Origin: Methanosphaera sp. BMS
GTDB taxonomy: Archaea > Methanobacteriota > Methanobacteria > Methanobacteriales > Methanobacteriaceae
Direction of reading: 5' to 3'
Assembly: GCF_003268005.1 (NCBI RefSeq)
Contig: NZ_CP014213.1
Location: 2,625,501-2,689,500, forward strand
DNA: 64,000 nucleotides
Below the pieces are notes generated by a model. The model did not search any database. It was not told where the DNA came from and saw only the letters and a program-made list of their open reading frames with translations. Position 1 is the first letter of the stretch. The number at the start of each line of letters is the position of its first letter. Position numbers and translations under genes: made by a program. Below are positions 26,728-35,931 of this stretch, piece after piece.

Positions 26728-27648
26728 ATGTATATGGAAATTATTAAAAAAACAAATGAATTAATAAGAAAATTAATATCCGACGATGACCTGGAGTATA
26801 TGCAGGATATATTAATCCAATTGAAAATTTACCACCAGATAACAGATATTCTTACATATATCCTATTGGTTACATTAATTGTCTTTCTATTATTGTTTTT
26901 TATCTCATTGATATTCGGAGTATCGGTCTTTATAGTGCTACTGTCAACATTGCCCGTGATGCTTTTTATCAACTACCTGGTATATAAAAAGCAAAAACGA
27001 TTAGATTCAATAGAAGAGGACTTGCCCGATTACCTGTTACAGGTTGCATCACTATTAAATGCAGGTATGGCACTTGAATCATCCTTTGATGAGATATCAA
27101 AAAATATGGACGGATACCTGAATGATGAAATCAAAAGGGCATTGATAGAAATCAGGATGGGAAAAACATTCAATGATGCATTCATGGATATTGCAGATAG
27201 GTGTGATTCATATAATCTGAACAAGGCAATTCAAATAATAATAAACACCAAGGAAAGTGGTGGAAATCTGTCTGAAATACTGATTGTTATGGCTGATGAC
27301 ATCAAGCAAACACAACTATTAAAAAGGAATAAAAAAACGAGTGTAATGATGTCCGTCATGTTTCTACTGGTCTCTGCTATTATAGCCACACCATTTTCCT
27401 TTGCAACAATACAGATATACACAATCTTTTTGGAATCGGTTGGAAAAACAAACTCTCTGATTGATGTAATACCAATAGCCAGCAACGGTTATATAATAAT
27501 ACATTCGTTATTGGTCAGCATATTGATAGCAATTGTAATGGAATCAAATTATAAAAAATGTATAAAGTGGATTGTGATAATACTGCCCTCTTCAATGGCT
27601 GTATTTTATTTTTCAAAAATGCTAATTGGAACGATATTGGGAATTTAA
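26728..27648 (+). CDS. Type II/IV pilus membrane platform protein (T2SSF/TadC-like), second copy
   Basis: 306 residues. Two N-terminal membrane helices (about 44-92) are followed by a T2SSF cytoplasmic domain (LPDYLLQVASLLNAGMALES, about 105-124; EIRMGKTFNDAFMDIADRCD, about 143-162; ESGGNLSEILIVMADD, about 177-192). Three or four C-terminal helices close it. It pairs with the pilin-like gene 11 bp downstream. It is only distantly similar to the 17087-17938 protein, so it is not a recent copy. The needed ATPase is not beside it and may be the one at 17968. There is no strong ribosome site before the ATG at 26728; the ATG at 26734 is equally possible. Confidence 0.83.
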   Translation: MYMEIIKKTNELIRKLISDDDLEYMQDILIQLKIYHQITDILTYILLVTLIVFLLLFFISLIFGVSVFIVLLSTLPVMLFINYLVYKKQKRLDSIEEDLPDYLLQVASLLNAGMALESSFDEISKNMDGYLNDEIKRALIEIRMGKTFNDAFMDIADRCDSYNLNKAIQIIINTKESGGNLSEILIVMADDIKQTQLLKRNKKTSVMMSVMFLLVSAIIATPFSFATIQIYTIFLESVGKTNSLIDVIPIASNGYIIIHSLLVSILIAIVMESNYKKCIKWIVIILPSSMAVFYFSKMLIGTILGI

Positions 27649-27659
27649 TGGTGAAATAA

Positions 27660-27854
27660 ATGTCTGATTTTTATTATGATAATAAAGCACAGGTATCGGC
27701 GGAGTTTATATTACTGATTGCAGGATTAATGCTAATAGTATTATTTGCCATGCATATCTATCAGCAATATCTAAGTGATTTGGCCAATCAAATAAATGAT
27801 ACCGAGTTGAATGAGCTGATTGATAAGATAGACAGCTTAAATGAGTACGTCTAA
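27660..27854 (+). CDS. Class III signal peptide (archaeal type IV pilin-like) protein
   Basis: 64 residues. DNKAQVSAEFILLIAGLML (about 7-25) is a QxSxEF class III signal: a short charged leader, then Gln at +1, Glu in the mature N-terminus and a hydrophobic helix. In methanogens such leaders are cut by EppA-type prepilin peptidases and the mature helix packs into a fibre or stays as a membrane anchor. The mature part is only about 54 residues, small for a main pilin, so it could be a minor pilin. Eleven bp separate it from the T2SSF gene, which argues for one transcript. It is short but well supported by the signal. Confidence 0.85.
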   Translation: MSDFYYDNKAQVSAEFILLIAGLMLIVLFAMHIYQQYLSDLANQINDTELNELIDKIDSLNEYV

Positions 27855-27912
27855 TTGTTAAATGTCAATTTAACCGTATATTATAAGAAAAAATTGAGGG
27901 GAGGATGAGGTT

Positions 27913-28638
27913 CTAATCTTTAATGTATGCATCAACCAGGTTTCTTGTTTCATTAAATGCATTAACATCGATGTGTTTTGGAAGACTTCCCAATTCTCCT
28001 TCAACGTCCTTAAGAATTCCTTCTCCCGCACCTAAAAACATTCCCTCACTGGCAATTCCCATAAATTCTGATGGCGGAAGTAGACTGACGGCTACATGGT
28101 CATTATCCTTAACGGTCAAATCATTGGTTATGACGGTTATTGCACGTTTTCCCAGATTTACATTACATACCATCAAATTATCGGTTTTCTGATGTTTGCT
28201 TACACTGACAAGTTCTCCCACTACAATATCCACACCAATTACGGGATCATCTATTTCTCCCAACATCAATCTATCCGGCAAGCCCCTTATTGTATTGAAA
28301 AAGAACTTCATTTTAGATAATGGTAAATCAAGTTTTTCACGTTCTTGTCTGTTTAATTCAGACTGGAATTTCTTTGCATAATCCTCTCCACCAAGATTTT
28401 CAATAATCTCATCCATGCTTTTTAATAGATTTTCCATCTGGGGAGTTTTGGCTAACTCTTGTGGGCTAACATATGAATAGTATAACGTTTGAATATCCGG
28501 ATTCATATTCTTAGCAATTAATCTTACCTGTTTCTTATTCCATGAACCCCTGAGGTTGGAACCTTCAACTACTCTTATAAAATCCTCTACGGCTTTTTCA
28601 GCTACTTTTAATCTATAATCCTTACTAGTATCCCACAT
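27913..28638 (-). CDS. tRNA-binding-domain protein (EMAPII/MetRS-C-like OB fold)
   Basis: 241 residues. The N-terminal half is helical and charged (1-115). The C-terminal half (about 125-225) is an OB-fold tRNA-binding domain: VGVDIVVGELVSVSKHQKTD, NLMVCNVNLGKRAITVITND, and LLPPSEFMGIASEGMFLGAG near 188-207. This domain occurs at the end of methionyl-tRNA synthetase, in Arc1p/EMAPII and in stand-alone archaeal proteins. Binding of tRNA elbow structures is likely; a chaperone role for a synthetase is inference. It is convergent with the pilin-like gene and stands alone. Confidence 0.85.
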   Translation of the reverse strand: MWDTSKDYRLKVAEKAVEDFIRVVEGSNLRGSWNKKQVRLIAKNMNPDIQTLYYSYVSPQELAKTPQMENLLKSMDEIIENLGGEDYAKKFQSELNRQEREKLDLPLSKMKFFFNTIRGLPDRLMLGEIDDPVIGVDIVVGELVSVSKHQKTDNLMVCNVNLGKRAITVITNDLTVKDNDHVAVSLLPPSEFMGIASEGMFLGAGEGILKDVEGELGSLPKHIDVNAFNETRNLVDAYIKD

Positions 28639-28937
28639 ATTATCGTCCTTGATTGTTCATTTAATTTAATATATTTATTCGCTTATTTTTCATTGTTATG
28701 TATATTATTTTTAATTTAAATCATATATTATTTTCTGGTTAGTGAAATTCAATTAAAGTCTATCTTTTTTTGGATTGAAAATATCAAGGTAATTATTATA
28801 TATTATGTAAAATATATATTATATGTAATAGAACTTTATAAATAAAAAGTTTCAATTAGGGGATATTGAACCAATAAAATCAGTAATAGATTATATCTCA
28901 TTAATTACATTTAAAATAAATAATTCGGTGATAATTT
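28639..28937. other. Divergent promoter region
   Basis: A+T-rich DNA between the tRNA-binding protein gene and the PRC-barrel gene. TATA-like stretches occur at about 28797-28830 (TATATATTATGTAAAATATA). No hairpin or small gene seen. Confidence 0.35.
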
Positions 28938-29312
28938 ATGGTAAACTTATCAACATTTTACAACTTAAACGTTTATAACACAGAAGGAAAATTCATAGGT
29001 CAAATATGTGAAGTAGTGCTGAATATTAAAAAAGGAAGAATCTCATTTTTCAAAACAAAAGCTCTAACTCAAAATAAGGCAAGTCTAGGATTTGCAGATG
29101 TGTTAAAAAATCTGAGATTTGAACAGGAAGAAGAAAACTTGAAAGAAGTAAGTACTGAAGGTACTCTCGACATTCCATATGAACTCGTATCAGCAGTAGG
29201 CGATATCATAATCGTTGATCAAAACAAATTAACACAGTATCAAAATGAATTAAAAGCTAAAGAAGTCAAATCACAACAAGTTAAAAGGCCTGCACCTACC
29301 ATTAAAAAGTAA
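28938..29312 (+). CDS. PRC-barrel domain protein
   Basis: 124 residues. The first 45 (FYNLNVYNTEGKFIGQICEV, then ISFFKTKAL) form a PRC-barrel beta domain. A Gln/Glu-rich middle and a second short beta segment (PYELVSAVGDIIIVDQ) complete the family's usual archaeal form, followed by a charged tail of about 25 residues. PRC-barrel proteins in archaea include partners of CdvB/FtsZ-based division and of RNA processing, so the job of this one is not defined by sequence. GGTGATAATTT precedes the ATG. The nadX gene starts 15 bp later, so they are likely co-transcribed. Confidence 0.85.
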   Translation: MVNLSTFYNLNVYNTEGKFIGQICEVVLNIKKGRISFFKTKALTQNKASLGFADVLKNLRFEQEEENLKEVSTEGTLDIPYELVSAVGDIIIVDQNKLTQYQNELKAKEVKSQQVKRPAPTIKK

Positions 29313-29327
29313 TTTCGGTGTATTTTA

Positions 29328-30098
29328 ATGAAAATAGGCATAATAGGTTGTGGAGCAATAGCATCAGCATTGGTTGATTTTGTAGAAAAGGGTAAATTGG
29401 ATGCAAATCTTCACTGTTTTTATGATTTAAGTCCAGAAAATGCTCAAAAATTAGCATCAAGAATAGATGCACAGGTAGCCTCGGATATAGATGATTTAAT
29501 AGAAAAATCTGATTTGATTATGGAGGCGGCATCCCAGCAGGCAGTCATATCAAACATTCCTTATATATTGGAACATAAAAGGGATGTTGTTATAATGAGT
29601 GTGGGTGCATTGATGGATAAAGAATTTCATGACAGGATACAACAATTGGCTAAGGAAAATAAATGTAAAATATATTTACCGACAGGTGCCATAACCGGTA
29701 TCGACACGGTCAATGCTGCAAATATGGGGAAAATTACCCAAGTATCACTAACCACACGTAAACCACCTGTATCATTAGGTGTCCACTTAGATGGTGAGGA
29801 TGAAAAGGTACTCTTTGAAGGAAAAGCATCAGAGGCAGTTAAATTATTCCCTAAAAATATTAACGTTTCATCCACATTAAGTCTGGCATCAGGTATTGAC
29901 GTTGATGTAAAAATCATTGCGGACCCAAAAATTAAAAACAATACTCATGAAATTCATCTTAAAGGTAGTTTTGGTGAATTAACCACCATCACATCAAATG
30001 TAAGTAGTAAAAACAATCCAAAAACAAGTGCACTGGCTGCTTACTCTGCTGCCAGTCTCTTAAACAAATTAAATAAAACAATACAAATTGGTTCATAG
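29328..30098 (+). CDS. nadX: L-aspartate dehydrogenase
   Basis: 256 residues, the usual length. MKIGIIGCGAIASALVDF (1-18) is the NAD(P) Rossmann loop. KIYLPTGAITGIDTVNAAN (about 115-133) and the His in NNTHEIHLKGSFGEL (about 204-218) belong to the catalytic domain. The enzyme oxidises aspartate to iminoaspartate, the first step of NAD synthesis with quinolinate synthase, replacing NadB in anaerobes. No nadA or nadC is in the window. It lies between the PRC-barrel gene (15 bp) and the Thg1-like gene (about 80 bp downstream), in the same orientation. Confidence 0.92.
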   Translation: MKIGIIGCGAIASALVDFVEKGKLDANLHCFYDLSPENAQKLASRIDAQVASDIDDLIEKSDLIMEAASQQAVISNIPYILEHKRDVVIMSVGALMDKEFHDRIQQLAKENKCKIYLPTGAITGIDTVNAANMGKITQVSLTTRKPPVSLGVHLDGEDEKVLFEGKASEAVKLFPKNINVSSTLSLASGIDVDVKIIADPKIKNNTHEIHLKGSFGELTTITSNVSSKNNPKTSALAAYSAASLLNKLNKTIQIGS

Positions 30099-30178
30099 AC
30101 ATAATATATCATAAGATATTTTATTCATTATCACCCAATTTTACTTTTTTCTAAACCACTCTTTTTTCGGTGATTTAC

Positions 30179-30907
30179 TTGAAATCATATGAAATCTTTT
30201 CTAATTTAAAGGTAGTTGAAGACATGCCCATAATCATCCGATTGGATGGAAGATATTTTTCCAGATATACAAAAAATTTGGAATTGGAAAAACCATTCGA
30301 TACAAGATTAAGGGATATATTCATAGGAATATCCAAGGATCTAATAAGGGAGTTCAACGCCAAATACATATACACTTTCTCCGATGAAATAAACATATTG
30401 ATGGACAACATACCATTCAATGGGAGAATAGAAAAGATAGATTCGGTGATGGCTTCTTATGCTGCCTCATCATTTAACAGACATCTATATATGAATGAGC
30501 AACTGTTTGAAAAGTCAGTACAATCAGACATGCTGGCATCATTTGACTCAAGAATAATAATGACACATCAAAATATTGACAATTACTTCAAATGGCGTCA
30601 GGATGAAGCATGGAGAAATTGTATTAATTCATACGCCCAGGCATTATTGAATAAAACACATGCTCCAAGACAGACGGCTGAAATATTGTATAAACTCAAT
30701 AAAAAGGAGCTTCATGATTTGTTATTTGAAAACGGCATCAACATAGCCCATGTACCTGCATGGCAAAGAAGAGGAATAGCTGTGTACAAAGAAAAGTATG
30801 AAATCAGGGGGTTCAATCCTAAGGACAATAGCTCCACAATATCATATAGAAATAAAATTAAAGTTGACATGCAACTAGATTTATTTAATGGTACGAACAA
30901 TATATAA
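30179..30907 (+). CDS. tRNA(His) guanylyltransferase-like protein (Thg1 family)
   Basis: 242 residues from TTG at 30179, chosen because GGTGAT lies 4 bp upstream and the family starts at (M)KSYEI; the GTG at 30170 is inside the ribosome site. The metal-binding motifs IIRLDGRYFSRYTK (about 17-30) and YTFSDEINILMD (about 61-72) resemble polymerase palm motifs with both carboxylates. Thg1 adds nucleotides in the 3'-5' direction. Archaeal forms complete or repair tRNA 5' ends with template-dependent addition. Further family segments are DSRIIMTHQNIDNYFKWRQD and QRRGIAVYKE. Together with TiaS and the archaeosine gene it adds to the tRNA-maturation theme. Confidence 0.88.
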   Translation: MKSYEIFSNLKVVEDMPIIIRLDGRYFSRYTKNLELEKPFDTRLRDIFIGISKDLIREFNAKYIYTFSDEINILMDNIPFNGRIEKIDSVMASYAASSFNRHLYMNEQLFEKSVQSDMLASFDSRIIMTHQNIDNYFKWRQDEAWRNCINSYAQALLNKTHAPRQTAEILYKLNKKELHDLLFENGINIAHVPAWQRRGIAVYKEKYEIRGFNPKDNSSTISYRNKIKVDMQLDLFNGTNNI

Positions 30908-30951
30908 ACTATTAATTACTTATTTTTTGAATATAAGTTGAGGCAATAAAT

Positions 30952-32079
30952 ATGGATTTTAATAAAACATTGGCAAAACTATTAGGAAACGATAAAAGAA
31001 TTAACGAAGTTCAAATAGATACAAGAGTCATCGATGAGATAATAAAAATAGCAAAAAATGCTGATCCAAAGGAGTATGTTGCTTTATTATCCGGTAAAAT
31101 AAAGGATGAAATACTTAAGATAACAGGTCTGATATTTCTGCCATTTGAAGCATCAGAAAACAGTGCAGTAATGCAGGTATTCATGATGCCATTGACAACA
31201 GATGCTGTAGGTTCAATTCATAGTCACCCTGGCCCAAGCAATCGTCCATCAAATGCTGATAAAATATTTTTTGGAAAAAACGGTTATTTCCATATAATCA
31301 TATGCAGGCCATATAATGAATTAACCATTGCAGGATATGATGCATTCGGTGAACCGATGCCATTTACCGTTACAGATTTGGGTGATGAAATAGAACTTAA
31401 AAGATGGGATGAATTGGATATTGATAAGGAGTTATTTGATGAGGAATTATTGGCTGAACTTGAAAGACTAGAACATGAAGAAAATAATCTTTGTGATGAT
31501 AATTCTAATGAATTAAGCCAGGACACAACCGAAACATCAAATGATGTTAACCAATCCATAACCAATGAATCCAAAGTGTTAAATGATAGCCAAAATAAAA
31601 TATCAAATAAAGATAATTCGGATGATAAGTATTATATTAACTCAACATCAAGTAAAAAACAGCAAAACGATAATCTTGAAGATAATTCAAAAAGTATAGG
31701 TGAAAACATGAATAATAAAAACAATGAAGAAAAAGAAGTGAAAAATCCAGAAGTCATAGAACCACAGGTTCCAAAAACAGTCAATCTTCAAATAGAAGCC
31801 GGAGGCAAAGTCATTGAAAAGGTATTGCCTCTTCCACCCGAATATGAAATAGGTGATGAATTGATTGTTGATGTAAGAACTGACAGAACACCTGGGGATA
31901 ATATTGATGAAATATTACTCAGTGTTAAAAAATCCCCTGAAAACCTTGCGAAAATGGAAGAAGTTCAAAACATTGATGGCAAATCAACCGATGAAATAGA
32001 TAAGGAAATACAACAAATGGAAGCAGATATTCAGAGATTAAAAGAAGAAAATGAACGTCTTCGTAAAAACAATGGATAA
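30952..32079 (+). CDS. JAMM/MPN-domain protein with long disordered linker and coiled coil
   Basis: 375 residues. The N-terminal MPN domain (about 20-145) has the JAMM zinc motif: GSIHSHPGPSNRPSNAD (about 86-102: His-x-His, then Ser and Asp), with the upstream Glu in EYVALLSGKI. A low-complexity Asn/Ser/Glu-rich stretch (about 175-260) follows, then a compact beta segment (VNLQIEAGGKVIEKVLPLPP, about 278-297), and a C-terminal coiled coil (DKEIQQMEADIQRLKEENER). Archaeal JAMM proteases cut ubiquitin-like SAMP conjugates; this is a possible role. The coiled coil suggests an oligomer or partner. The gene appears alone, 44 bp after the Thg1-like gene. Confidence 0.83.
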   Translation: MDFNKTLAKLLGNDKRINEVQIDTRVIDEIIKIAKNADPKEYVALLSGKIKDEILKITGLIFLPFEASENSAVMQVFMMPLTTDAVGSIHSHPGPSNRPSNADKIFFGKNGYFHIIICRPYNELTIAGYDAFGEPMPFTVTDLGDEIELKRWDELDIDKELFDEELLAELERLEHEENNLCDDNSNELSQDTTETSNDVNQSITNESKVLNDSQNKISNKDNSDDKYYINSTSSKKQQNDNLEDNSKSIGENMNNKNNEEKEVKNPEVIEPQVPKTVNLQIEAGGKVIEKVLPLPPEYEIGDELIVDVRTDRTPGDNIDEILLSVKKSPENLAKMEEVQNIDGKSTDEIDKEIQQMEADIQRLKEENERLRKNNG

Positions 32080-32292
32080 CTCTTCCAATAATTTTTCTCC
32101 TTCTTTAAACTTTTTTGACGTGACTGCATTATATTCCAATCTTTTTTTAGCCAATTGGCGTTGAAGAAATTGTATCATCATCAAATGTTATTGATATTAC
32201 TTCTTATTTGGTTTAATTATCCGTTTAAAAAATAGTTTGAATTTAAATTTGGTAATATTGGGGTTTATTTTTAAAAAAGAAAGAGGAGGGAT

Positions 32293-33864
32293 TTATAATT
32301 TAACCGCTTTAACGGTATAAATTTTCTCATCTTTTAATAGTTCACAGACTGCATCTTCAACAATTTCTGAATCTACTTTTAGAACCATTACAGCTTCGCC
32401 GCCTACCTCTTTTCTACCAACCTGCATTTCAGCAATGTTGATTTCGTAGTCGCCTAATATCTTGCCAATTTTTCCTATGGTTCCAGGTAAATCCATGTAT
32501 GAGATTATTCCCATGTACCCTTCAGGAGTCATGTTTACTGAATACTGATCGATTGAAATGATTTTAGGTTCCTTGTTTTCGATAATTCCTTCAATGTTCA
32601 TTTCCTTATCATCATATTTAACGTTGACTTTCATGTAAGCGTCATATTTTTCGTTGTCTGTTTCACCTTCGGTTAAACCAATGCCTCTTTGTTTAGCTAC
32701 TGCTTTGGCGTTAACGGAGTTTACAGGTTCTGTTAATATAGGGTTTAGGAATACTTTTAATAATTCTCTTGTCAATGGTTCTTTGGATCTTCCTGATACT
32801 TCTCCACCGTATACGATGTTTAATTCAGTAATGTTAGGTGTTGTTGTCTGTACTAATATTTGACCTAGTTTGTCGGCTAATTTGAAGTATGGTTTTAACT
32901 GTTGAAATGTTTCTGAGTCAACAATGGGCATGTTTAAAACATTTGTTGGTGTTTGCTTGTTTAAAACATTTTTTACTTCTTTGGCAACGATAATTGCCGC
33001 GTCACGTTGAGCTTCTTTTGTTGAAGCTGCTATATGTGGTGTTAGCACTACATTGTCAAGTGTTGTAAGGGGACTGTCTGTTAATGGTTCTTCTTCATAC
33101 ACATCTAAACCTGCTTTCATGTCAGGTCTTTCCTTTAAAGCTTCATATAAATCTGCTTCGTTGATTATTCCACCTCTGGCACAATTCAAGATTATTGCAT
33201 GATCCTTCATTTTTGCCAGTTGTTCTTTGGATATTAATCCTTTGGTTTCAGGTGTTAAAGGTACGTGTATTGTCATAACATCCGCTTTTTGGATTAAATC
33301 ATCAAGTGTGGTTATTTCCACGCCTAATTCTTTTGCAGCTTCTTCTGTTATGTATGGGTCGTATACTATTACATCCATTTCAAATGCTTTGGATCTTTTA
33401 ACTACTTGGCTTCCTATTCTTCCCATTCCGATTACACCAAGAGTTTTGTTTCTTAGTTCCATTCCCATGAATTTACTTTTTTCCCATTTGCCTGCTTTTA
33501 CGGATGCATCTGCTATTGCTATTTTTCTGCTTAATGCTAACATTAAACCCATAGCATGTTCTGCTACTGTGATGGATGTTGATTGTGGGGCATTTACAAC
33601 CATTATTCCTTTGTCGGTAGCTGCATTCACGTCAATGTTGTCTACTCCAACACCTGCTCTTGCAATTATTTTAAGATTTTCAGCTTTTTCAATAACTTCT
33701 TTGGTTACTTTGGTTCTGCTTCTTACTATTATACCTTCATATTCATTGATGGTTTCAAGAAGTTCTTCAGGTGTAATCGTTGGATTGTTAACTACTTCTG
33801 CAGAGTCTTTCAATACTTCTACACCTTTTTCATTAATACTGTCTGCAATTAATACTTTTGGCAT
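32293..33864 (-). CDS. serA: D-3-phosphoglycerate dehydrogenase
   Basis: 523 residues, the long form. The catalytic and NAD domains (1-315) include [20 protein letters not shown] (about 142-161), [15 protein letters not shown] with catalytic Arg (about 226-240), and [18 protein letters not shown] with catalytic His. An intervening domain (about 330-450) and a C-terminal ACT domain ([20 protein letters not shown], about 446-465) complete it. It oxidises 3-phosphoglycerate in the first step of serine synthesis; the ACT domain allows feedback control by serine. The ribosome site AAAGGAGAT precedes the ATG. It is divergent from the TIM-barrel gene at 34033 and alone in its transcript. Confidence 0.95.
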   Translation of the reverse strand: MPKVLIADSINEKGVEVLKDSAEVVNNPTITPEELLETINEYEGIIVRSRTKVTKEVIEKAENLKIIARAGVGVDNIDVNAATDKGIMVVNAPQSTSITVAEHAMGLMLALSRKIAIADASVKAGKWEKSKFMGMELRNKTLGVIGMGRIGSQVVKRSKAFEMDVIVYDPYITEEAAKELGVEITTLDDLIQKADVMTIHVPLTPETKGLISKEQLAKMKDHAIILNCARGGIINEADLYEALKERPDMKAGLDVYEEEPLTDSPLTTLDNVVLTPHIAASTKEAQRDAAIIVAKEVKNVLNKQTPTNVLNMPIVDSETFQQLKPYFKLADKLGQILVQTTTPNITELNIVYGGEVSGRSKEPLTRELLKVFLNPILTEPVNSVNAKAVAKQRGIGLTEGETDNEKYDAYMKVNVKYDDKEMNIEGIIENKEPKIISIDQYSVNMTPEGYMGIISYMDLPGTIGKIGKILGDYEINIAEMQVGRKEVGGEAVMVLKVDSEIVEDAVCELLKDEKIYTVKAVKL

Positions 33865-34032
33865 TTTTATCTCCTTTATTATTTGTTATGATAATGATTA
33901 TCATTTGATATCATTAGTTATAGTAATATTTTTAAATCAATAATTTTTTTGATTAATAACAGTAATAATTATGTTTTTAATATTATAAATAATATAATAT
34001 ATTTAAGTAACATATTTAGGACATGATTTTTT

Positions 34033-34770
34033 ATGACATTTAGTGAAGTTATTTTAGGTTGCTCTCCATTCACATTGGGCTATCAGTTTGGGCACAGATC
34101 CAGATTGTATGAACTGGACTTTTCAAATCAACCGGAAAACATTCTTGAAGTAATAGATAGGGCATATGAGTTAAACGTAAAAAATATAATGCTTAAACCA
34201 AACAAAGACTTGGAAACTGCTATTTGTATGTCTGAAAAAAACGGTAACGAGTGGACAGTTACGGCCTTCAGTGATTGTGAAAATATTGATGATGACTTGG
34301 AACTATTTTCTGATTTCAATACAAAACGTGTAATATTAAGCGGTGAATTTATCGATAGAAAAATAGCTGAATCAGACTATGATACTATATGTGATTATCT
34401 AAACAAGGTATCTGATGCATCATTTGAGGGAGCCATTGAAACAAGGATGCCTTTCAAGAATTTGCCGCTGATTAAAGAATCATCATTTGTCGATGAGTTT
34501 AAGACCATTATGATTCCATTAAACTTCTATGGTTATATGATGGACTGTAACTTTTTTGATGGTGAAAACAGAAATCTTTTTTCAGAAAGAGTAAAAAGTC
34601 TAAATAAGGAGGTTATAGCTAATCGTACACTTGCTACAGGAATACTGCAGCCACAGGAGGCCTATGACTTCTTAAAGAATATTGACTATATTGACGCAGT
34701 TTGTGTGGCAGTTGCAAAGGTCAGTGAGGCAGAGGAGACATTCTCAATAATCAACGGCATATTGAAATAA
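34033..34770 (+). CDS. Conserved protein, possibly an aldo/keto-reductase-like TIM barrel
   Basis: 245 residues. It starts MTFSEVILGCSPFTLGYQFG, with an LGCSPF strand-turn resembling the first strand of aldo/keto reductases, and ends with VCVAVAKVSEAEETFSIING, like the last barrel helices. The alternating strand/helix pattern (LNVKNIMLKPN, TAFSDCENIDD, RVILSGEFIDRK, IMIPLNFYGYM, VIANRTLATGILQP) also suggests an eight-fold barrel. The catalytic Tyr and His of aldo/keto reductases cannot be placed, so enzymatic function is uncertain. The start ATG has a weak ribosome site. Its 3' end converges with the HTH regulator gene with 2 bp between stops. Confidence 0.55.
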   Translation: MTFSEVILGCSPFTLGYQFGHRSRLYELDFSNQPENILEVIDRAYELNVKNIMLKPNKDLETAICMSEKNGNEWTVTAFSDCENIDDDLELFSDFNTKRVILSGEFIDRKIAESDYDTICDYLNKVSDASFEGAIETRMPFKNLPLIKESSFVDEFKTIMIPLNFYGYMMDCNFFDGENRNLFSERVKSLNKEVIANRTLATGILQPQEAYDFLKNIDYIDAVCVAVAKVSEAEETFSIINGILK

Positions 34771-34772
34771 CA

Positions 34773-35819
34773 TTATTCTCCCTCATTTTCCCTTTCTTTT
34801 ATTAATTTTTCAAGATCCTTATTTTTTTCCATGTTATCCAGTTCCCATGTATATATCACAGGGATATTCTTTATGGAATTCTGTTCATGTTCATGCTTAA
34901 GTACAAACAATGCTTTATGTCCTGTAATGGATGAGATGTCATTGGTTTTTTCAGCTATCTTGCTTAATGTACTGATGTTTCTGTTTCTTTCCAAATTGGT
35001 AATCAGGATTTCATTGTTCACAGTCTTTTTAGCCAGTTTTTCTTTTATCTTTTCGATTTCATCAATTTTTTCGGACAACTGTTCTTTTAATTTCAGAACT
35101 TCCTTCGAATCATCAGTTCTTGTTGAGACTGCATCAAATGGTGTTTTTGTGGATGAATTTACTTCATAACCTAATTTTATTAACTCGATAGGTTCCTGTA
35201 TCTTGGTATCGAGAATATGATTGTGTTCTGATTCAAGAATGTTAATAGATAATGTAATTGGCTTGTTAAGTATTTCCTCCAGTAGCAGTGCCGTTTCGGG
35301 ATAAGCCTGGGAGTTTTGCTGTTCATATTTATAAATGGTCTCCCTGGATACATGTGTCAGGTCAGCCAATTCCTTAAGGGACAGATTTTTTTCTTCTCTC
35401 AACTGTTTTAATAGTCCACCGTTAATCTTAACATAGAATCCTCCACGTTTGGAGAGTATCTCCGGATGCATATCATTTGCAATGATATCATAGAGTGTCT
35501 GTGGACTGACTGCAGGTATTTCATGTCTTTCATACACCACATCATCTTCAAGGTAGCTGTGCTTTGATTTCAAACCGATGATTATGGGACTGGCCAGGAA
35601 GGTCCCTGATATTTTAGATAATTCCTCCGCCTGCTGGGTAGTTAAGCTGTCAATGTTTACAAGAATTTTTAAAATGATTAATATGTCCTTTTTTCTTGCA
35701 AGAATATCAAAACAACTTCTTTCATAGATATTTGAAGTTTTAAAACCAAAATTAATGAGTAAATTATTGATTTCATGCAGTATGGTTTCACGGTTTATCA
35801 TGGAATTATCTACTTTCAT
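34773..35819 (-). CDS. Archaeal HTH (XRE-type) transcriptional regulator with N-terminal nuclease-like domain
   Basis: 348 residues. The N-terminal about 110 residues ([35 protein letters not shown]) resemble a restriction-endonuclease-like fold seen in a methanogen-wide regulator family. Residues about 125-180 are an XRE helix-turn-helix ([30 protein letters not shown]). The C-terminal part has a coiled coil (about 225-265) and an [20 protein letters not shown] segment. The family is annotated as a putative transcriptional regulator in Methanobacteriales; its targets are unknown. It is convergent with the TIM-barrel gene and divergent from tiaS, with 112 bp between. Confidence 0.82.
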   Translation of the reverse strand: MKVDNSMINRETILHEINNLLINFGFKTSNIYERSCFDILARKKDILIILKILVNIDSLTTQQAEELSKISGTFLASPIIIGLKSKHSYLEDDVVYERHEIPAVSPQTLYDIIANDMHPEILSKRGGFYVKINGGLLKQLREEKNLSLKELADLTHVSRETIYKYEQQNSQAYPETALLLEEILNKPITLSINILESEHNHILDTKIQEPIELIKLGYEVNSSTKTPFDAVSTRTDDSKEVLKLKEQLSEKIDEIEKIKEKLAKKTVNNEILITNLERNRNISTLSKIAEKTNDISSITGHKALFVLKHEHEQNSIKNIPVIYTWELDNMEKNKDLEKLIKERENEGE

Positions 35820-35931
35820 AATATATAATATATATTCATAGTTAATAAAACTAATATATAGAAAAAATTAAAATCCACATATATTATCATAACAGTAATA
35901 TATTTTTTTTTGATTTATAGGAGAATATATT

